Below, one piece after another: positions 10,849-23,715 of a DNA stretch of 64,000 nt (the first letter of the stretch is position 1; each line of letters opens with the position of its first letter). This DNA comes from Coprinellus micaceus (Eukaryota; Basidiomycota; Agaricomycetes; Agaricales; Psathyrellaceae): assembly GCA_951394405.1 (NCBI GenBank), contig OX596345.1:1984001-2048000 (forward strand), written 5' to 3'. The notes beneath the pieces were generated by a model. That model was not told the origin of the DNA. It was given only the letters and a program-made list of their open reading frames with translations, and did not search any database. Position numbers and translations under genes: made by a program.

Positions 10849-11915
10849 AGTGAAACTAATACTCATCACTGTTAAACAGCTAGCCTGATTGTACAGGGAG
10901 TCAGTGCATGCAACCAAGGGTAGAAGATTGGCCTACAGGAGTGGTGCTGGAAGGAGGAAACCATTGGGATGAAGCTATAAAACCAGAGAACTGAATATGT
11001 GGCTTACAAGAACAAGTTGCTGCTGCCAAGGGGCATCACAACTGTGGCATCCTCGTTGGAAGAGGCTTGCTTTATCAGATGAGAAAAGCAGATGGACATG
11101 AATATGACCTGAAGAGTGGCGAACACACTTCCATCCCTATTAAATTCGGCTTCAGCGAATCGAAGAAGTGTGAGTATGCACAGGAGCAGAGAAACACTGG
11201 TTTCTATCAAGGCCTTGTCCCAATTGAAGATTCTCTGATGCAGGTAGGAGCCAAATAAAACCTAGTCATCAGGTTCAGTCTGCCTTTCAAGGGCTTGAAG
11301 AACCAGTAGAGGTAGCATACCAGACTAACAACATAACAACTGCTATCAGTGTGAAAATTCACGGGGGGACTGGTCAACTTCGGTTGATTGTTGAGAGTCT
11401 TAACGACTTACAGGCCATTTACAGCAATGATGGTGGTGAGAGTTGGGGTCTGGCCCTTGGTGAGTGCCCAGGTGAATACACCTTCATTGACGATGATAGA
11501 AGCCATGACAGACAGCTGCACTGCTTCCATAGGTGCGAAGGACATGGTTTAATGGTGGGCATGACCAGAAAGGGTGAGGTGCGATTTTGTGCAGGCTATG
11601 GGGGATAGAGATATTGAGAGCGAGAGGGGTGCACCCACAACTCTCGAATCAGGTTTTAGTTCAGAAGATAGGCTGGGGATTTGGTTCAAATGGCCAGCTC
11701 AGAGCTTGGGCGGATGTCGTATACAACAGTGGCGCTGACTCCTGACAGAAACATTCAGTTACAAATTGTATAACTCAAGTTCGTACCTTTGAGGTGGACC
11801 AATTACATTGCACCTTGCAGGTTTCAATTCACACACCTCCCAGATCTGGTGAAAGGATCTGGGGTAGGAGGGTGGTAGCAATTCAGAGGTGCTGAAATAG
11901 GTGGCCTGCTCAACT
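10849..11915. other. No supported gene
   Basis: Two short open frames (11067-11258 and 11351-11608, plus) have compositions less obviously random than their surroundings. The second contains SNDGGESW, which fits the Asp-box pattern S-x-D-x-G-x-[ST]-W. A single such match in 85 codons is weak. They may be remnants of a captured or decayed gene. No start, splice or paralogue evidence supports a live gene. Confidence 0.3.
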
Positions 11916-12223
11916 TAGTGATGGTCACGGGTAACCCGCGGGTAGCGGTGCAGCCACCCGTACCCGTACCCGTGAGAACCCTGACACGCAACCCGGCGGG
12001 TTTCCCGCGTCGAACGAGCCCAAGAACACCCAAAACAGATCAGAAATGGTGGAGATATGAGTGAATTGAATAAATCACTCATAACCCACCGAGTTTTCGT
12101 CCGTTTTGGACGTTCTTGAGCTCGTTTTAAACGCCACGGGTATGCGGACGTCTACCCGTACCCGTACCCGCGCATACCCGTCCCGCAAACCCGGCGGGTT
12201 TCCAATACCCTTGACCATCACTA
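11916..12223. mobile_element. 308-bp hAT-type MITE
   Basis: The terminal inverted repeats TAGTGATGGTCA...TGACCATCACTA are flanked by a perfect 8-bp target duplication GCTCAACT (11908-11915 and 12224-12231). That length and the TAGTG end are diagnostic of hAT elements. Inside are subterminal arrays of ACCCGT/ACGGGT near both ends (11930-12000 and 12135-12205) and CCCGGCGGGTTT on both sides. There is no coding capacity, so it must be moved by a transposase in trans. Confidence 0.88.
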
Positions 12224-13318
12224 GCTCAACTGAATTCGCTTCAATTTCAAATTGCAACAGCTCAGTCACACATGTCACAGCTGTGCAGAGTTGCACCCCC
12301 CAAGACCAAACTCGAAGACCACCTGTGGTCTGAATAAATATTGGGATAAATAATAGTATCAAACACCAAGTTTGATGCCTGCGTCCCAGTAAGCCTGAAT
12401 GGATATTACTTGCCTACCGCCTTGCACACATTGTGTACTCAATGGACCGATTGAGATGTCACACTGGAAGATGCTTGGATTGGAAAGGGAATTGACTGGA
12501 CATGGGCCATAGGCTCACTGCCTTCCTGTGCATTCCATTGTCCAGAATCAATAAGGTGCCTTCACTCCTTAATTCTGGTGATAACTGAGCCCTGGTGTAA
12601 AGCACAGGAGTGGCTAACATGAGCAGGAAGATGAGGCTAGGCAGAAAGGCATCAGGACAGTGTAAACGCCAATAGACAGTCCTTACCAATTCCACCATTT
12701 TATTAGCTCAGGTACCTCCGCCTGTTTGCTCTAGTCCTCTAGTAGCTCAATGATTAGATCGTAGAAAAATTATGAATCACTTTCTCTGCCAGTGCAAGAG
12801 AACATGGCCTGGGAGCTGAGTGCAAATCGACGCTAGAGGGCTGTGAGACTTCGAGCTTTTCCCAGGTGCTGTGGCCAGGATGGACCTGGGTGGCAATATA
12901 TGTGAGAGACAGCACAGTGACTGCAGTCATGCTGTGAAGCCGCACATTGCAAGATCTAGTAGCTTTAATTTGAGAGTCCCAAACGGAGCTGGGGGATGTG
13001 AAAACATGTTTATATGCCTGCATTGGTCAAGGTCTGGTCAATAGTGCTGTACAGGCCTGGGCTTGGCCTGAAAGCCCCTGCTTGGGCCTGGCTTTGGGCG
13101 GCTCGGGCCTGTTAAAATCACAGGCCAGGCCCTAAGCCCCCAAATGACAAGAGCCCGGCCTGGCTTAGGCTTGGGCCCTGGCTTTTGACTACATATCAAT
13201 TGTATTGAATTTCGAGTTAACACTACAAATATTTGTATTGATATTATGTATAACTGATATACATATACTTAGACGCCCAGCACAAGTGCCCGTTCAGGTC
13301 AAAATAAAAGTCGTACAC
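12224..13318. other. No supported gene; includes GGCCTGGGC repeat
   Basis: At 13045-13185 a G/C-rich stretch repeats GGCCTGGGCTTGG-like words in both orientations, starting near TAGTGCTGTACAGGCC. It looks like one end of a further hAT-like element, but no partner end was found. The rest shows no gene. Confidence 0.35.
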
Positions 13319-13523
13319 TGTTACGAGTAGCCCACGACCCCTCTCCACACGGACACCCACACGGACACACATCATCACATGATACCTCAGATCCTTTATA
13401 TACGCGCCTCCCAGCTTGTACATACCTTTATCCTCAATATCATCATATACATCTCGCTTCACTCGACGTCCTTCTCCTCTCTTCGTCTCAGGTGTCTCCC
13501 TTGACAGTATATTGAGGATCAAG
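13319..13523 (+). repeat. Possible LTR of a Ty3/gypsy-like element
   Basis: This stretch starts TGTTACGAGTAG and ends GATCAAGCA. It holds a TATA-like TTTATATACGCG near 13396 and sits about 350 bases before a gag reading frame, as a left LTR would. No right LTR remains in the window, so the limits are a guess. Confidence 0.3.
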
Positions 13524-13875
13524 CAACCTTGCCCGATTCCCTATTTCCTTCCCCTTTTTCGACACCCCGCCAACCACCTTCACAATCCTTTACCCTTTTT
13601 TCAACCCCATTTTTATCCCTCCTCACTTTTAACGTACCCGCCCTTATTGAATACATACTCGCCTTTTTTAAATCTCGACTCCCCGTTATCCCACCCAAAC
13701 AACGCCCCGCCCAAGCTTATTTCCTTCTAGATTCCTGTTTCCGTCATCAATAGATACCACCTCCTCGAACACGTTGCCTTCACATTTCTACCACGAACCA
13801 CGATCCCCCTTCTCCATGTTTCCTCTCTTCATCCCTTTTCCCTTTCCTTATTCTATTTATTACTATTCTTACAAG

Positions 13876-15042
13876 ATGCCGGATCGCCGCAACCCCGCCC
13901 GTTCTGCTGCCTCGCACAACATCTCCTCCTCAACCGACAGCGGGGCCAATTCGCTCCCCCCTGGAGGACCCACGCATACACCACCCAACCCTGGAGCCAA
14001 TACAACCCATACCCCCGTTAGAGCTTACAGTGGACCTTTCAACATCGGGAACACTACTCCTGCTGGTTCGAGCGCCTTCAGTGCTTTCAGATCGAGGGCG
14101 GATAGAACCGGGGACTCTGACATTGCGCAGCTGAGCAGCACGTTCGAAAGCTTGGTTGGCCAGATGTTACAGACATTCAAGTTGGAATGTGACGAAATGA
14201 AGGACCGCCTGCAAGCCGAACAAGAACGCGACCGCGAAGAACGAGAGTCTTTCCGCTCTGACCTATTCAACATCATCAGCCGTACATCCATCGCCGAAGC
14301 CATCGCTGGAAGTACCCCGGCCACAGCTGCGACTGGAATGCCTGGAGGCTCCACGAACACTACACCCGCCACTCCTGCCGCCCAAGGCACAGGTGTCGCC
14401 ACGGTTCCTCAGCTTCCTCCGCCTGCTCGTGACCGTCCTCCACACCTTGTCTTACTGACCGGCATGACTGTCCCTCCGGTTCGAGATGTCAACCCCCAAT
14501 TTACAGTTAACATCAGCGCAACGCAGCCCATCTGGAAAGCGGACCTCAAATCCTTCTCCGGCCTGTCTCGAGACGTCCAAACGCATCTCTCCATCTGCGA
14601 GCTTGCATTCCAAGCTGAACTCACGCCGCTCAGCGATACCCAGAAAATCCTGGTGTCACTCAAGCACTGCTCCGAAGGCACCCCTGCGGCTTGGTACGAA
14701 ACCTGCATCCACTCGCTTTCGTCCAGAACCTGGGCCAATAAGACTTGGAGCGAATACAAAATCTCTTTCGTCAACACCTTCGGCGACCCCTTCCTCACCT
14801 CCGAAGGAAACCGTAATATGTCTTCTGCTGTCCAACGCGAGGATGAGACGACGTCCCAGTTCCTCCTATGCTTCGATGGATACCGTGCGATGGCTGGACA
14901 ACTGGACCCCATGTTCGACATTGCGATGATTCGCATGCTGCGCGACAAGCTTCCCCCCAAGGTCATCCACAAGGCCGGCGATCATGTTGTAAACTACGAA
15001 GACTTCAAAGTGATCGTCATCAAGCAGGACAACAAAATACGT
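13876..15042 (+). pseudogene. Gag fragment of a Ty3/gypsy-type retrotransposon
   Basis: From the ATG at 13876 about 389 codons remain open. An N-terminal Ser/Thr/Pro/Gly-rich region is followed by a coiled-coil-like stretch (about residues 85-130). A retrotransposon gag domain comes next (about 215-385), with a W-x5-F start, an AAWYE motif and a YKISFVNTFGDP segment. Gag proteins package the element RNA. The frame is interrupted at 15043 by the foldback element, and no protease, reverse transcriptase or second LTR follows, so it is a dead fragment. The assignment rests on motif recognition only. Confidence 0.75.
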
Positions 15043-15386
15043 GCACCTCAGTCACATGGATGTGGGTACCTCTAAGGTATACACTTTGTACCGGAGTGGG
15101 TGCCTTAGAAGGTGACCTCCCCTGGATTGATCCAGGCTTGGACCTGTGGATCCTGGACTGGATCCTGGATGGCCTGGTCCATTTTGGGTCCAGTCCAGTC
15201 CATTGGTTGGCTGGATTCTTGTCTGGACAGAACCATGCTAGACTGGATTAGTGTGACATGTCACACTCTGGACTTCTGTCCAGCCAAAAGTCCAGACCAG
15301 GGGCTGGATCCATCCACCCCTTTTTGGACCAGGTCCAGCTTTAAATAGCCAGGGGGTGTCTGACCTAATACCATCAGTGACATCAT

Positions 15387-15625
15387 GGCTGTCAGGCACA
15401 GGTACCAGATTTGATGGCAGATAACCTTGCCATCAAATGACATCATAGATCTCAGGAACAGGTACCAGATTTGATGGGACATAATCTGTCCATCAAATGA
15501 CATCACAGATCTCAGGAACAGATCCCAGATTTGATGGCAGATAGCCTTACCATCAAATGATGTCACAGATCTCAGGAACAGGTACCAGATTTGATGGACA
15601 GCTTATGTCCATCAAATGACATCAC
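15387..15625 (+). repeat. 60-bp tandem repeat, 4 units (left arm)
   Basis: Four units of almost exactly 60 bp, each containing CAGGTACCAGATTTGATGG then CATCAAATGACATCA. Each unit holds its own small inverted repeat (TTTGATGG...CCATCAAA). The right arm has only three units. Confidence 0.85.
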
Positions 15626-17029
15626 TTATGTCATGACATCACACTCATTTAGATAAGGGCAAACAGAACTCACGACTCTCTATCTCTGTCAGTTCTTATC
15701 CGATAAGGAAGCTCTGGGTACCATTAGAAAGCATTCCTTTAGGGCTTTCCAAATTTGTTCATGGTGTGGGAATTCACTGTTCCCACCCATGCCAGAATGT
15801 GTTTTAGCTTTGTATCTGCGTTTTCTGTCATGTGTTGTGTAATTTACCAGAGATTAACAGCCATATGGGGTGGGTTTCAGGCCAGAGAATAAGGTGACAC
15901 ATTACATACACTAATCCTGGGGTCCCTATGACCCATTCTTCCATTGTCCAGCCATAGTATGCCACAATTGAATGTAACACACAAGTTGTATGATATCTGA
16001 GCTGTGCTGTGTAGACAAGAGAAAACATGTTTTATGAGCTATACTGGAAGTTATATAGAGTGAATTGAGTGGGACAATGAAGTAATAACACCACAATCTG
16101 CAAGCAGCATAGAATGCACTTGTCCCAAACAAGACAGGCGAGTTTTTATTATTTCGCTATTTATGGCAGCCATGAATGTTCCCACGCCATATAAATACCA
16201 ATATAGAAATGAAATTTGATTCTGAGGAGAATACAAAAAACCCCATGGGAAACAGATAACACACTCAAAGGATATAGAAGAAACTGTTGTTTTGCAACCA
16301 GACATTCTAAAAATGCTATGAGCAACTACTCAAAGTCAGTCAAAATGTGGTGCTCCTTCCATATCTCTACAACCCCTGATCCGTTTTCCTTCCAGTTTCT
16401 TGTTTTCTGCTCTATTTTTGATTCTAATTCTATTTCCCACAAGTGGCAACTTTCCCACAGCTGCCTTCATGATGATTTGGCATGCATACTGTTATGATCA
16501 CCACAATTGTGCTTCTTTCTTTGTGTTGTGCTTCCAGTTTCAAAGTGTGGAGGAAAATTACACCATGGTATAGTGTATAAGCACTCTAACCATTGTGTAT
16601 ATGGCCCATATCTTCCAGAAGCATCCTGTATTGCTGGTAATTTTGATGCTACCACAACAATTGTGTAAGCAATGAACAATTTGGGCGTTTGGGATTGATT
16701 AAGAGGATTTGGAGAGGTGTGATGCTATTGATTTGGTAGTTCTTGCTGGTGTCTTTAAGTTCCACAAAAAAATTGGGCCAAAAATTGTATATTAAGGGCA
16801 AAAGCTGAGCTTGCAAACTGGCCATCTGAAGATATTTCAATACTTTGTGCTATTATGGTGTGGGAAGTGATGGGGTTGGCAAGGCGCTCACAGATATGGA
16901 TAGTGTCAAATTAGGGCTTTCTAATGGTGCCCAGAGCTTCCTTATTGGATAAGAACTGACAGAGATAGAGAGCCACGAGTTCTGCTTGCCCTTATCTAAA
17001 TGAGTGTGATGTCATGACATAAGTGATGT

Positions 17030-17210
17030 CATTTGATGGACATAAGCTGTCCATCAAATCTGGGATCTGTTCCTGAGATCTGTGATGTCATTTGATGGAC
17101 AGATTATGTCCCATCAAATCTGGTACCTGTTCCTGAGATCTATGATGTCATTTGATGGCAAGGTTATCTGCCATCAAATCTGGTACCTGTGCCTGACAGC
17201 CATGATGTCA
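17030..17210 (-). repeat. 60-bp tandem repeat, 3 units (right arm)
   Basis: Reverse-complement counterpart of 15387-15625 with three units instead of four. This accounts for the 61-base difference in arm length. Confidence 0.85.
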
Positions 17211-17659
17211 CTGATGGTATTAGGTCAGACACCCCCTGGCTATTTAAAGCTGGACCTGGTCCAAAAAGGGGTGGATGGATCCAGCCCCTAGTCTGGACTT
17301 TTGGCTGGACAGAAGTCCAGAGTGTGACATGTCACACTAATCCAGTCCAGCATGGTTCTGTCCAGACAAGAATCCAGCCAACCAATGGACTGGACTGGAC
17401 CCAAAATAGACCAGGCCATCCAGGATCCAGTCCAAGATCCACAGGTCCAAGCCTGGATCAATCCAGGGGAGGTCACCTTCTAAGACACCCACTCCGGTAC
17501 AAAGTGTATACCTTAGAGGTACCCACATCCATGTGACTGAGGTGCCGTTAACAGGCGCCCCAACAAGTGGTGCACTTGCCCTCCTTCTCATGTCTTTGCC
17601 GCTGGATTTGGCTACCAGAGGCAAAGTACCAAAGTGTTTACCTCTGTAGTGCACTCCCT

Positions 17660-18042
17660 TGTTGGAAGACAATGCTCATGTCAACTCTATCTCTACAAAG
17701 AATACCTCTATTTCGAACGTTTTACTTATCTTCTATTGTTCTACAGAGAACAACAACCACTTTGTATTATTCCCATTATACTCGCACTTATTGTTCTCTT
17801 ATCTCCACCTTATCTCCATTCACTGCTATTGTTCTCTACTTATGGAACGTCTATTGTTCTTTCTTATTGTTCCGCATATAGGTTATCTATTGTTCTCCAC
17901 AGTATATAGTCCACACTGTAAGTGGGTGAGTCCCCATCAAACTCTCCCCACTTACAGGTGCGTATCTTGTATACCCTACTTACTTTCAATCTAATATTGA
18001 ACTCTCCCCACTTACAGTGGGTCATACTTGCATCGTTCTACA
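17660..18042 (+). repeat. 5' LTR of copia copy 2
   Basis: 383 bp, TGTTGG...TCTACA, followed by the same tRNA-Met-type primer site at 18043. It differs from its 3' partner at three transition positions. Confidence 0.95.
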
Positions 18043-19049
18043 AGTTATGAGCCCCGGGCTCCTCTGATCACGCCATCCGTTATCAGACACCGCGGTAACC
18101 GCTCCACTGCCCCTCGATCGCCCATAGCCTATGGCCTCTTCTCATGTGATATCTCCACCTGAAGCCTATCTCCCTTCACATTCTCACTATCTTCACTTTC
18201 GCTATTTACGTTTCGCTACTTACATTCCACTACCCCTCCTGATACTCAGGAGTATGTATCAACTTCCATTACCACCTTCTACCCAGCGGCAAGCGTTCCC
18301 ACTACGGGAAAGAAGCTATCAGGAAGTCCACAGACGCTTATCGTCTGCGGAATTAGAGTAGCGATCCTTCTTTGAGAGGCCTGATTCGGTTGGACTGGGG
18401 AAACGACGCAACAGTAGCGCTCCCTCCATCCAAACACTTTCAGTAACCAGTACTCAAAGTGACAGCGGGGTTCCCTCTGCGGATCTTAGTGTAAAACTTC
18501 AACTCCTTTTTAGGATATCTACGTATTGGTCCGTTTTACCTACAAAATCACGGGCACTTTACCTATCACCTATCTCTTATCGTTTCGTACCTATCATTTT
18601 ATCCTCTCCCATTCTTCATCACCTACCATCATGGACTCTACCACTACGACCTCACCCATCATGCTCACGGCTTACACTGTGCAGCAGTGGAAGTTCACTG
18701 TCGAGAACAAGGCCTTCGACCTCAACGCTTATGGCATCCTCACTGGGGAAGAGAAAAAACCTGGGAGCAATGCCGACGACAAGGTCAAGTCCGACTATGC
18801 CAGTCGCCGCTCCAAGCTCATCGGCTACGTCCGGTCTACTCTCGACCACTCCCAACTCGAGACCGTCCTCTCTGGCATCCAAGTCACCGACATCGCTGCT
18901 ATCTGGGAGAAGCTCTTGGAAACCTACCAGCCCAAGACTTCTGGCTCTCGCATCAGTGTCCTTCAGGAGATGATGGCACTTCGAATGAGGTCCTCAGGTT
19001 TTGAGAAGGAGACCTACTCCGACTTCGGATCGCGTTGCATGGCGCATGC

Positions 19050-19272
19050 TGTTGGAAGTGGTCAATCGACAGCCTAGACTTGATATTGGTGCAGTGCTAT
19101 ATGTGACTGTATCCCACACGGTGACGAGCCTGTGTATGGGGAATGTTTAAGGCCCCATAGTATCAACATCTGGACACTGTCTATCCATAGGGTGGTAGCT
19201 CAGTGGTAGAGCGTCCAGTCTAGTCAACGGATGGTCCCAGGTTCGATTCCTGGTCACTCCAATACTTTAACA
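19050..19272. mobile_element. 223-bp TG...CA insertion with embedded tRNA-like sequence
   Basis: Inserted in the gag region of copia copy 2. It starts TGTTGGAAGTGG, ends TTTAACA and is flanked by a 5-bp duplication CATGC (19045-19049, 19273-19277). TG...CA ends plus a 5-bp duplication are what LTR integration leaves, so this is best read as a solo LTR or a very short LTR-derived (TRIM/SMART-like) element. Its 5' end resembles the copia LTR start. The unusual part is a tRNA-like segment at its 3' end. A classical SINE would carry the tRNA part at the other end. Confidence 0.7.
19189..19261 (+). tRNA. tRNA-like sequence, probably a tRNA pseudogene
   Basis: 73 nt with a perfect D arm (GCTC...GAGC), A-box TAGCTCAGTGGTAGAGC, B-box GGTTCGATTCC and a perfect T arm (CCAGG-TTCGATT-CCTGG). 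The acceptor stem pairs poorly and the anticodon arm does not close properly, so I cannot read an anticodon. RNA polymerase III promoter boxes are intact, so it could be transcribed. It is most likely a tRNA-derived module carried by the host insertion. Confidence 0.6.
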
Positions 19273-22200
19273 CATGCCTCACGTCTCACTGCGCTCCTCC
19301 CACAAGGAGCAGAATACCTTGCAGAGATGACACAGACCGTCACCATATCCTCCCAAACGACATCGGACGGAGCAACAACGACGATTCAATCCACCAGTTG
19401 GGGAGCATATGAACTCCTTACACCCTCTGCTTTCGAGGAAGGATACACGGCTGCTCATCTCGCGCGCGATCTTGCAATCAGCATGATCCCCATTGGTCTT
19501 GGCAAGGATGACACCATCCTCCACAATACGCTCAACCACATCTCCACTGGGGACGACAATCCCCTTGAAGTCCTTGATCACCTTCGCAAGGCCGACTCCC
19601 TCGCTCGCAACACTCAGCTTGCTGAGGGGACGTCCGCCGCTCTTCAGGTAGCTACAGCTGTCCTGAAGAAGAAGGCGAAGTACAGGTGCAAGGTCCACGG
19701 TTGGCAGAACACGCACGAGGACAAGGACTGCCGCGTCCAGAACTCCCAGAAGGCCAAGATCGCTGAGACACCTACCACAGCAGCGACTGCTGAGGAGAGC
19801 GTCATGATGGCCAGTGTTGCCCACATCGCAAGTCCCCTTATCCGTCGAGCTCGTAACAACCCCACTAATACTTCCTGGAACCCAGACTCAGGTGCAACCT
19901 CACATATGACACCCAATCGCAAGTGGATCCGTAACATGGTTGCGGTGAAAATTGGTGTGTCTCTCGCCAACAACGAGATCGTCTGGGCTACAGGAAAGGG
20001 GGAAGTACGTTTCACGCCTCGTATATATGGAAAAGTTGGTCAGACTGTGATATTCAACAATGTACTTTATGTTCCCGCACTTCGCAATAACCTATTCTCG
20101 ATCCTCTCCGTTGTTAAGAAGAGCAAAATGTGCGTCGTAATTGAAGGAGACTCGCTTGACTTCTTCAAGAATGGCGAGCTACTCCTAACAGCTACCATCG
20201 ACGGAACTGTTGGCTCTCTCAATGGGACAACGCTCGAAAACACGGAAACGGAGGCAGCCTACATCTCCAAGATCGAGAAGGAACTATTACATCAGAGGTT
20301 AGGGCACATTGGGAAGGATCGTCTGGAGACGCTTATGCGCCAAGACTTGGCCACTGGCATCCTGGTGAAGGAGGGCACGGAACTCAACGACACCTGCGAA
20401 CACTGCATTGCAGGGAAGCAACATCGGGATCCATTCCCAAAGCTATCAGCGAATCGCTCAACAGAGCTCCTTGGACAGATTCACTCGGACCTCCATGGAC
20501 CCCTCGCTGTACAGACACCAATCGGCTATCGATACTGGATCACATTCATTGATGACCACTCACGGTTCAAGGAGGTCGCCCTCCTGAAACACAAGAGTGA
20601 CGCATTCCAAGCCTTCAAAGACTTTGTTGCCAAGAGTGAGCGAAAGCTCGGCACAAAGGTCAAGGAACTTCGTGATGATAAAGGGGGGGAATACATGGGG
20701 AACGACTTCATTCAATGGTGCAAGGGACTTGGTATCGCACGGCAACACACAGTTAAAGCCACACCCCAACAGAACGGTGTCAGCGAACGACTCAATCGCA
20801 CGCTAACTGAAGGGGTCATTGCCATGCTCAACCAAGCACACCTTCCCATGATGTTCTGGGGTGCAGCTGTACTCTATTACACAGACATCCTGAATGCGAC
20901 CCCATCCTCTACATTATCGAATACTACCTCCTATGAGGTCTGGCATAAAACAAAGCCCGATCTGTCCATGCACCGAGTATTTGGCTGCCGTGTATACGTC
21001 CATGTATTGCGCAAGGACCGCAAGAACCTCCAGTCACACACGGAGCCTTGTGTCTTTATCGGCTTTGAACCAGGCTACAAAGGCTGGAAATGCTACAATC
21101 CAGTGACGAAGAAGATCACCATATCCCGGGATGTTATCTTCGCTGAAAGCACCTTCCCTGGTCTCTCGACTGTAGGGAACGAACAGGCATACACGCCTAT
21201 AGGCATTAGGGACATCTGGCCAGACGCCGATCTTGAACCGGAGAATCCACCTCTTGCACCACCTCATGCTCCCATCGTGCCACCACCGCCTCCCCATGAC
21301 CATCCAGACGATGGATCAGACGAGAGCGACAATGATGACGATGGAGACCAAGCAGCACCTCGGACTCCCAAGCGACCTCCTAAGACTGAGCCTAAAACGC
21401 CAGCCACACAGCAACCGTCTGTCCATCCGTCAATTCCACCTACTCCTACGAAAAGGGATCCCTCATCTACTCCTTCAACGAAACAGCTGCTACCAATACC
21501 TGCCTTGTTCCCAGGGCTCCCTGCACCAGCTGAGGATGGACCCATGTTCCCAGAACTACCTACTCCAGCACCGGTCGCACCTCCAGCACCTGCCCAGAAA
21601 CGCACCTGGCCACCTCCCCCTCCCCCTCACAAATCAAGCCCTCGCAAGGCAAAAGTTCCGAAAGCTCCACCGCTAGTAGCACAAAGCTCCTGGCCCGTAC
21701 GGAAAACGGCAACGGCCATCAAGGACTACCAACTCGCGAGTGGAAAAGGGAGACGTGGTACAATTCCAGTAGCCAGGCGTGAAGGGGGTGAACAGGTAGC
21801 AGATCGAGGGGGTGCACAGAGAAACAATCAGCTACCCGAAACAGAGGATGAGGATGAGGATGATGAGGATGACGACGATGACGACGAACCTGTACAACCC
21901 ATTGCAGCTGAGGACTTTGACCTTGACGACGAACCTGTAGACATGGAAGATGCACTATGTGCCACCAGTATACTTGATTCTCTCATCAGTCTATACCACG
22001 TCCCCCTGGAAGAGACCCTGACTCTCGACCAAGGCATGGAAATGGCATTCTACATGGCACAGGATAAAGCACTAGGAGCGGCTACACGCCGTCCAGGAGA
22101 TGCACCTCGGACACACTGGGAAGCCTTCGCAGGACCAGATGGCGAACACTGGCAGACCGCAGCACAGGTTGAGATTGACGCCCTAACCACCAATGGCACT

Positions 22201-23715
22201 TGGGAACTAGTCGAACTACCAGAGGGACGAAAGGTTGTCGGATCACGATGGGTCTTCCTCATCAAATGAAAGGCAGATGGCACAATTGACCGCTACAAGG
22301 CTCGACTTGTTGCCAAGGGATACTCCCAAATGCCTGGAGTAGACTACGATCAGACATGGGCACCTGCATCTCGTCTCACATCAATCCGCGCGATCTTCGC
22401 CCAAGCCGCCATGGAAGGACACTTCATCGAGACCATTGACGTCGACAATGCCTACCTCAACGGAACAATCGAGAAGCAATACGAAGTCTACATGGAGCAA
22501 GCGCCAGGGTTTGAGATCAAGAATCCAGACTCAAAGGGACGGAGATGGGTGTGCCGGCTGAAGAAAGGTTTATATGGCTTGAAACAGAGCGGACGACTAT
22601 GGTACCAAAAGCTAGCATCAGAGCTTGAAGCGATCAGATTCACCCAAATAAAATCTGACCCAGCTATCTATGTCTGGGAGTTGGATGGGACCCGTATTGT
22701 TGTACCAGTCTTCGTTGACGACATCACCATAACCTTGAAAAGCCAAGAAAAGATCCAATGGCTCAAGGACTCCCTTGCCAAGGTCTTCAAGATCAAGGAT
22801 CTCGGACCCACCTCGTACCTACTTGGAATCAAGGTTGACTACGACCGCGAGAACCGAGTCATGCGCCTATCCCAGACTCAATACATCCTCGACATGCTTG
22901 CGCGATTCAAGATGGAGGACTGCTACCCAGTAGGAACTCCAATGGATCCAGGAAGCGGTGCTACTCTCACCAAGTACATTCCAAACAAGGCTGACGACGA
23001 GATGATGAAGAACGTCCCATACATGAATGCCATCGGCGCCCTGATATACCTTATGATTGCGACACGCCCTGACATCGCCTACGCTGTTGCCAAACTAGCC
23101 CAATACAACTCCAACCCCAGACCTATGCATTGGAAAGCAGTCAAGCACCTATTCCGTTACCTCAAGGGAACCAAAGATCTGAAGCTCACCTATCGTAACA
23201 ATGGTAGCAAGATGTCTTCAGAACTCTTCCAAGCATACAGCGACGCAGATCATGCTGGGTGCCTTGACACACGACGATCCACATCTGGATTTGTCATTAA
23301 AATGGGATCAGGGGCAGTTAGTTGGTCGGCAAAGAAGCAATCGACGGTGGCAGACTCCTCAACAGAGGCAGAGTACGTCTCCGCGTCGAGCGCTGGAAGG
23401 GACATCATCTGGATGCGCACACTCCTGAAGGAACTTGGTCACGACGTCTCTACTCCCTCACCACTCATGGTCGACAACCAATCCGCACTCAAGGTTCTCC
23501 GGAACCCAGAACTCCACAGCCGAATGAAGCACATTGATATAAAGATGCATTGGATTCGGGATGCTATCAAGCGAGGCGACATTACTGTTCACTTTTTATC
23601 TACTACTGATATGATCACCGATATATTTACTAAACCTTTACCCAAACCTGCCATTGAACGTCATCGACTTGCTCTTGGACTCGAGTAAATACAGAGACAT
23701 TACATTGAGGGGGTG

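Larger units (their letters stand above)
15043..17545. mobile_element. 2.5-kb foldback (long inverted repeat) element
   Basis: Two near-identical arms in inverted orientation, 15043-15732 (690 bp) and 16917-17545 (629 bp), flank an AT-rich, gene-free core of about 1.18 kb. The outer ends are GCACCTCAGTCACATGG and its complement. A 3-bp CGT on each side (15040-15042, 17546-17548) may be the target duplication. The arms carry TGGAC/GTCCA-rich subterminal repeats and a 60-bp tandem repeat. The arm length difference equals one 60-bp unit. It interrupts the gag fragment. No transposase is present and the superfamily is unknown. Confidence 0.85.
18631..23688 (+). pseudogene. Disrupted copia gag-pol (copy 2)
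   Basis: Aligns codon for codon with the intact polyprotein at 2552-7378. The frame is broken by the 223-bp insertion at 19050 (a stop follows at 19075) and by a CGA-to-TGA change at 22267-22269, just before the reverse transcriptase region. Downstream the RT and RNase H frame is open again to 23688. A 3-base length difference lies in the acidic GAN/GAY tract near 21,860. It cannot make a full-length product. Confidence 0.95.

Noticed and set aside
11351..11608. Sialidase-like Asp-box protein
   Set aside because: Only one short pattern match in an 85-codon frame that lacks an ATG start and any further repeat.
15387..15625. CRISPR-like array
   Set aside because: The 60-bp units are contiguous tandem repeats without unique spacers, in a eukaryotic foldback element.
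17337..17476. Small minus-strand frames in the right foldback arm
   Set aside because: They mirror frames in the left arm because the arms are inverted repeats; composition is TGGAC repeat, not protein.
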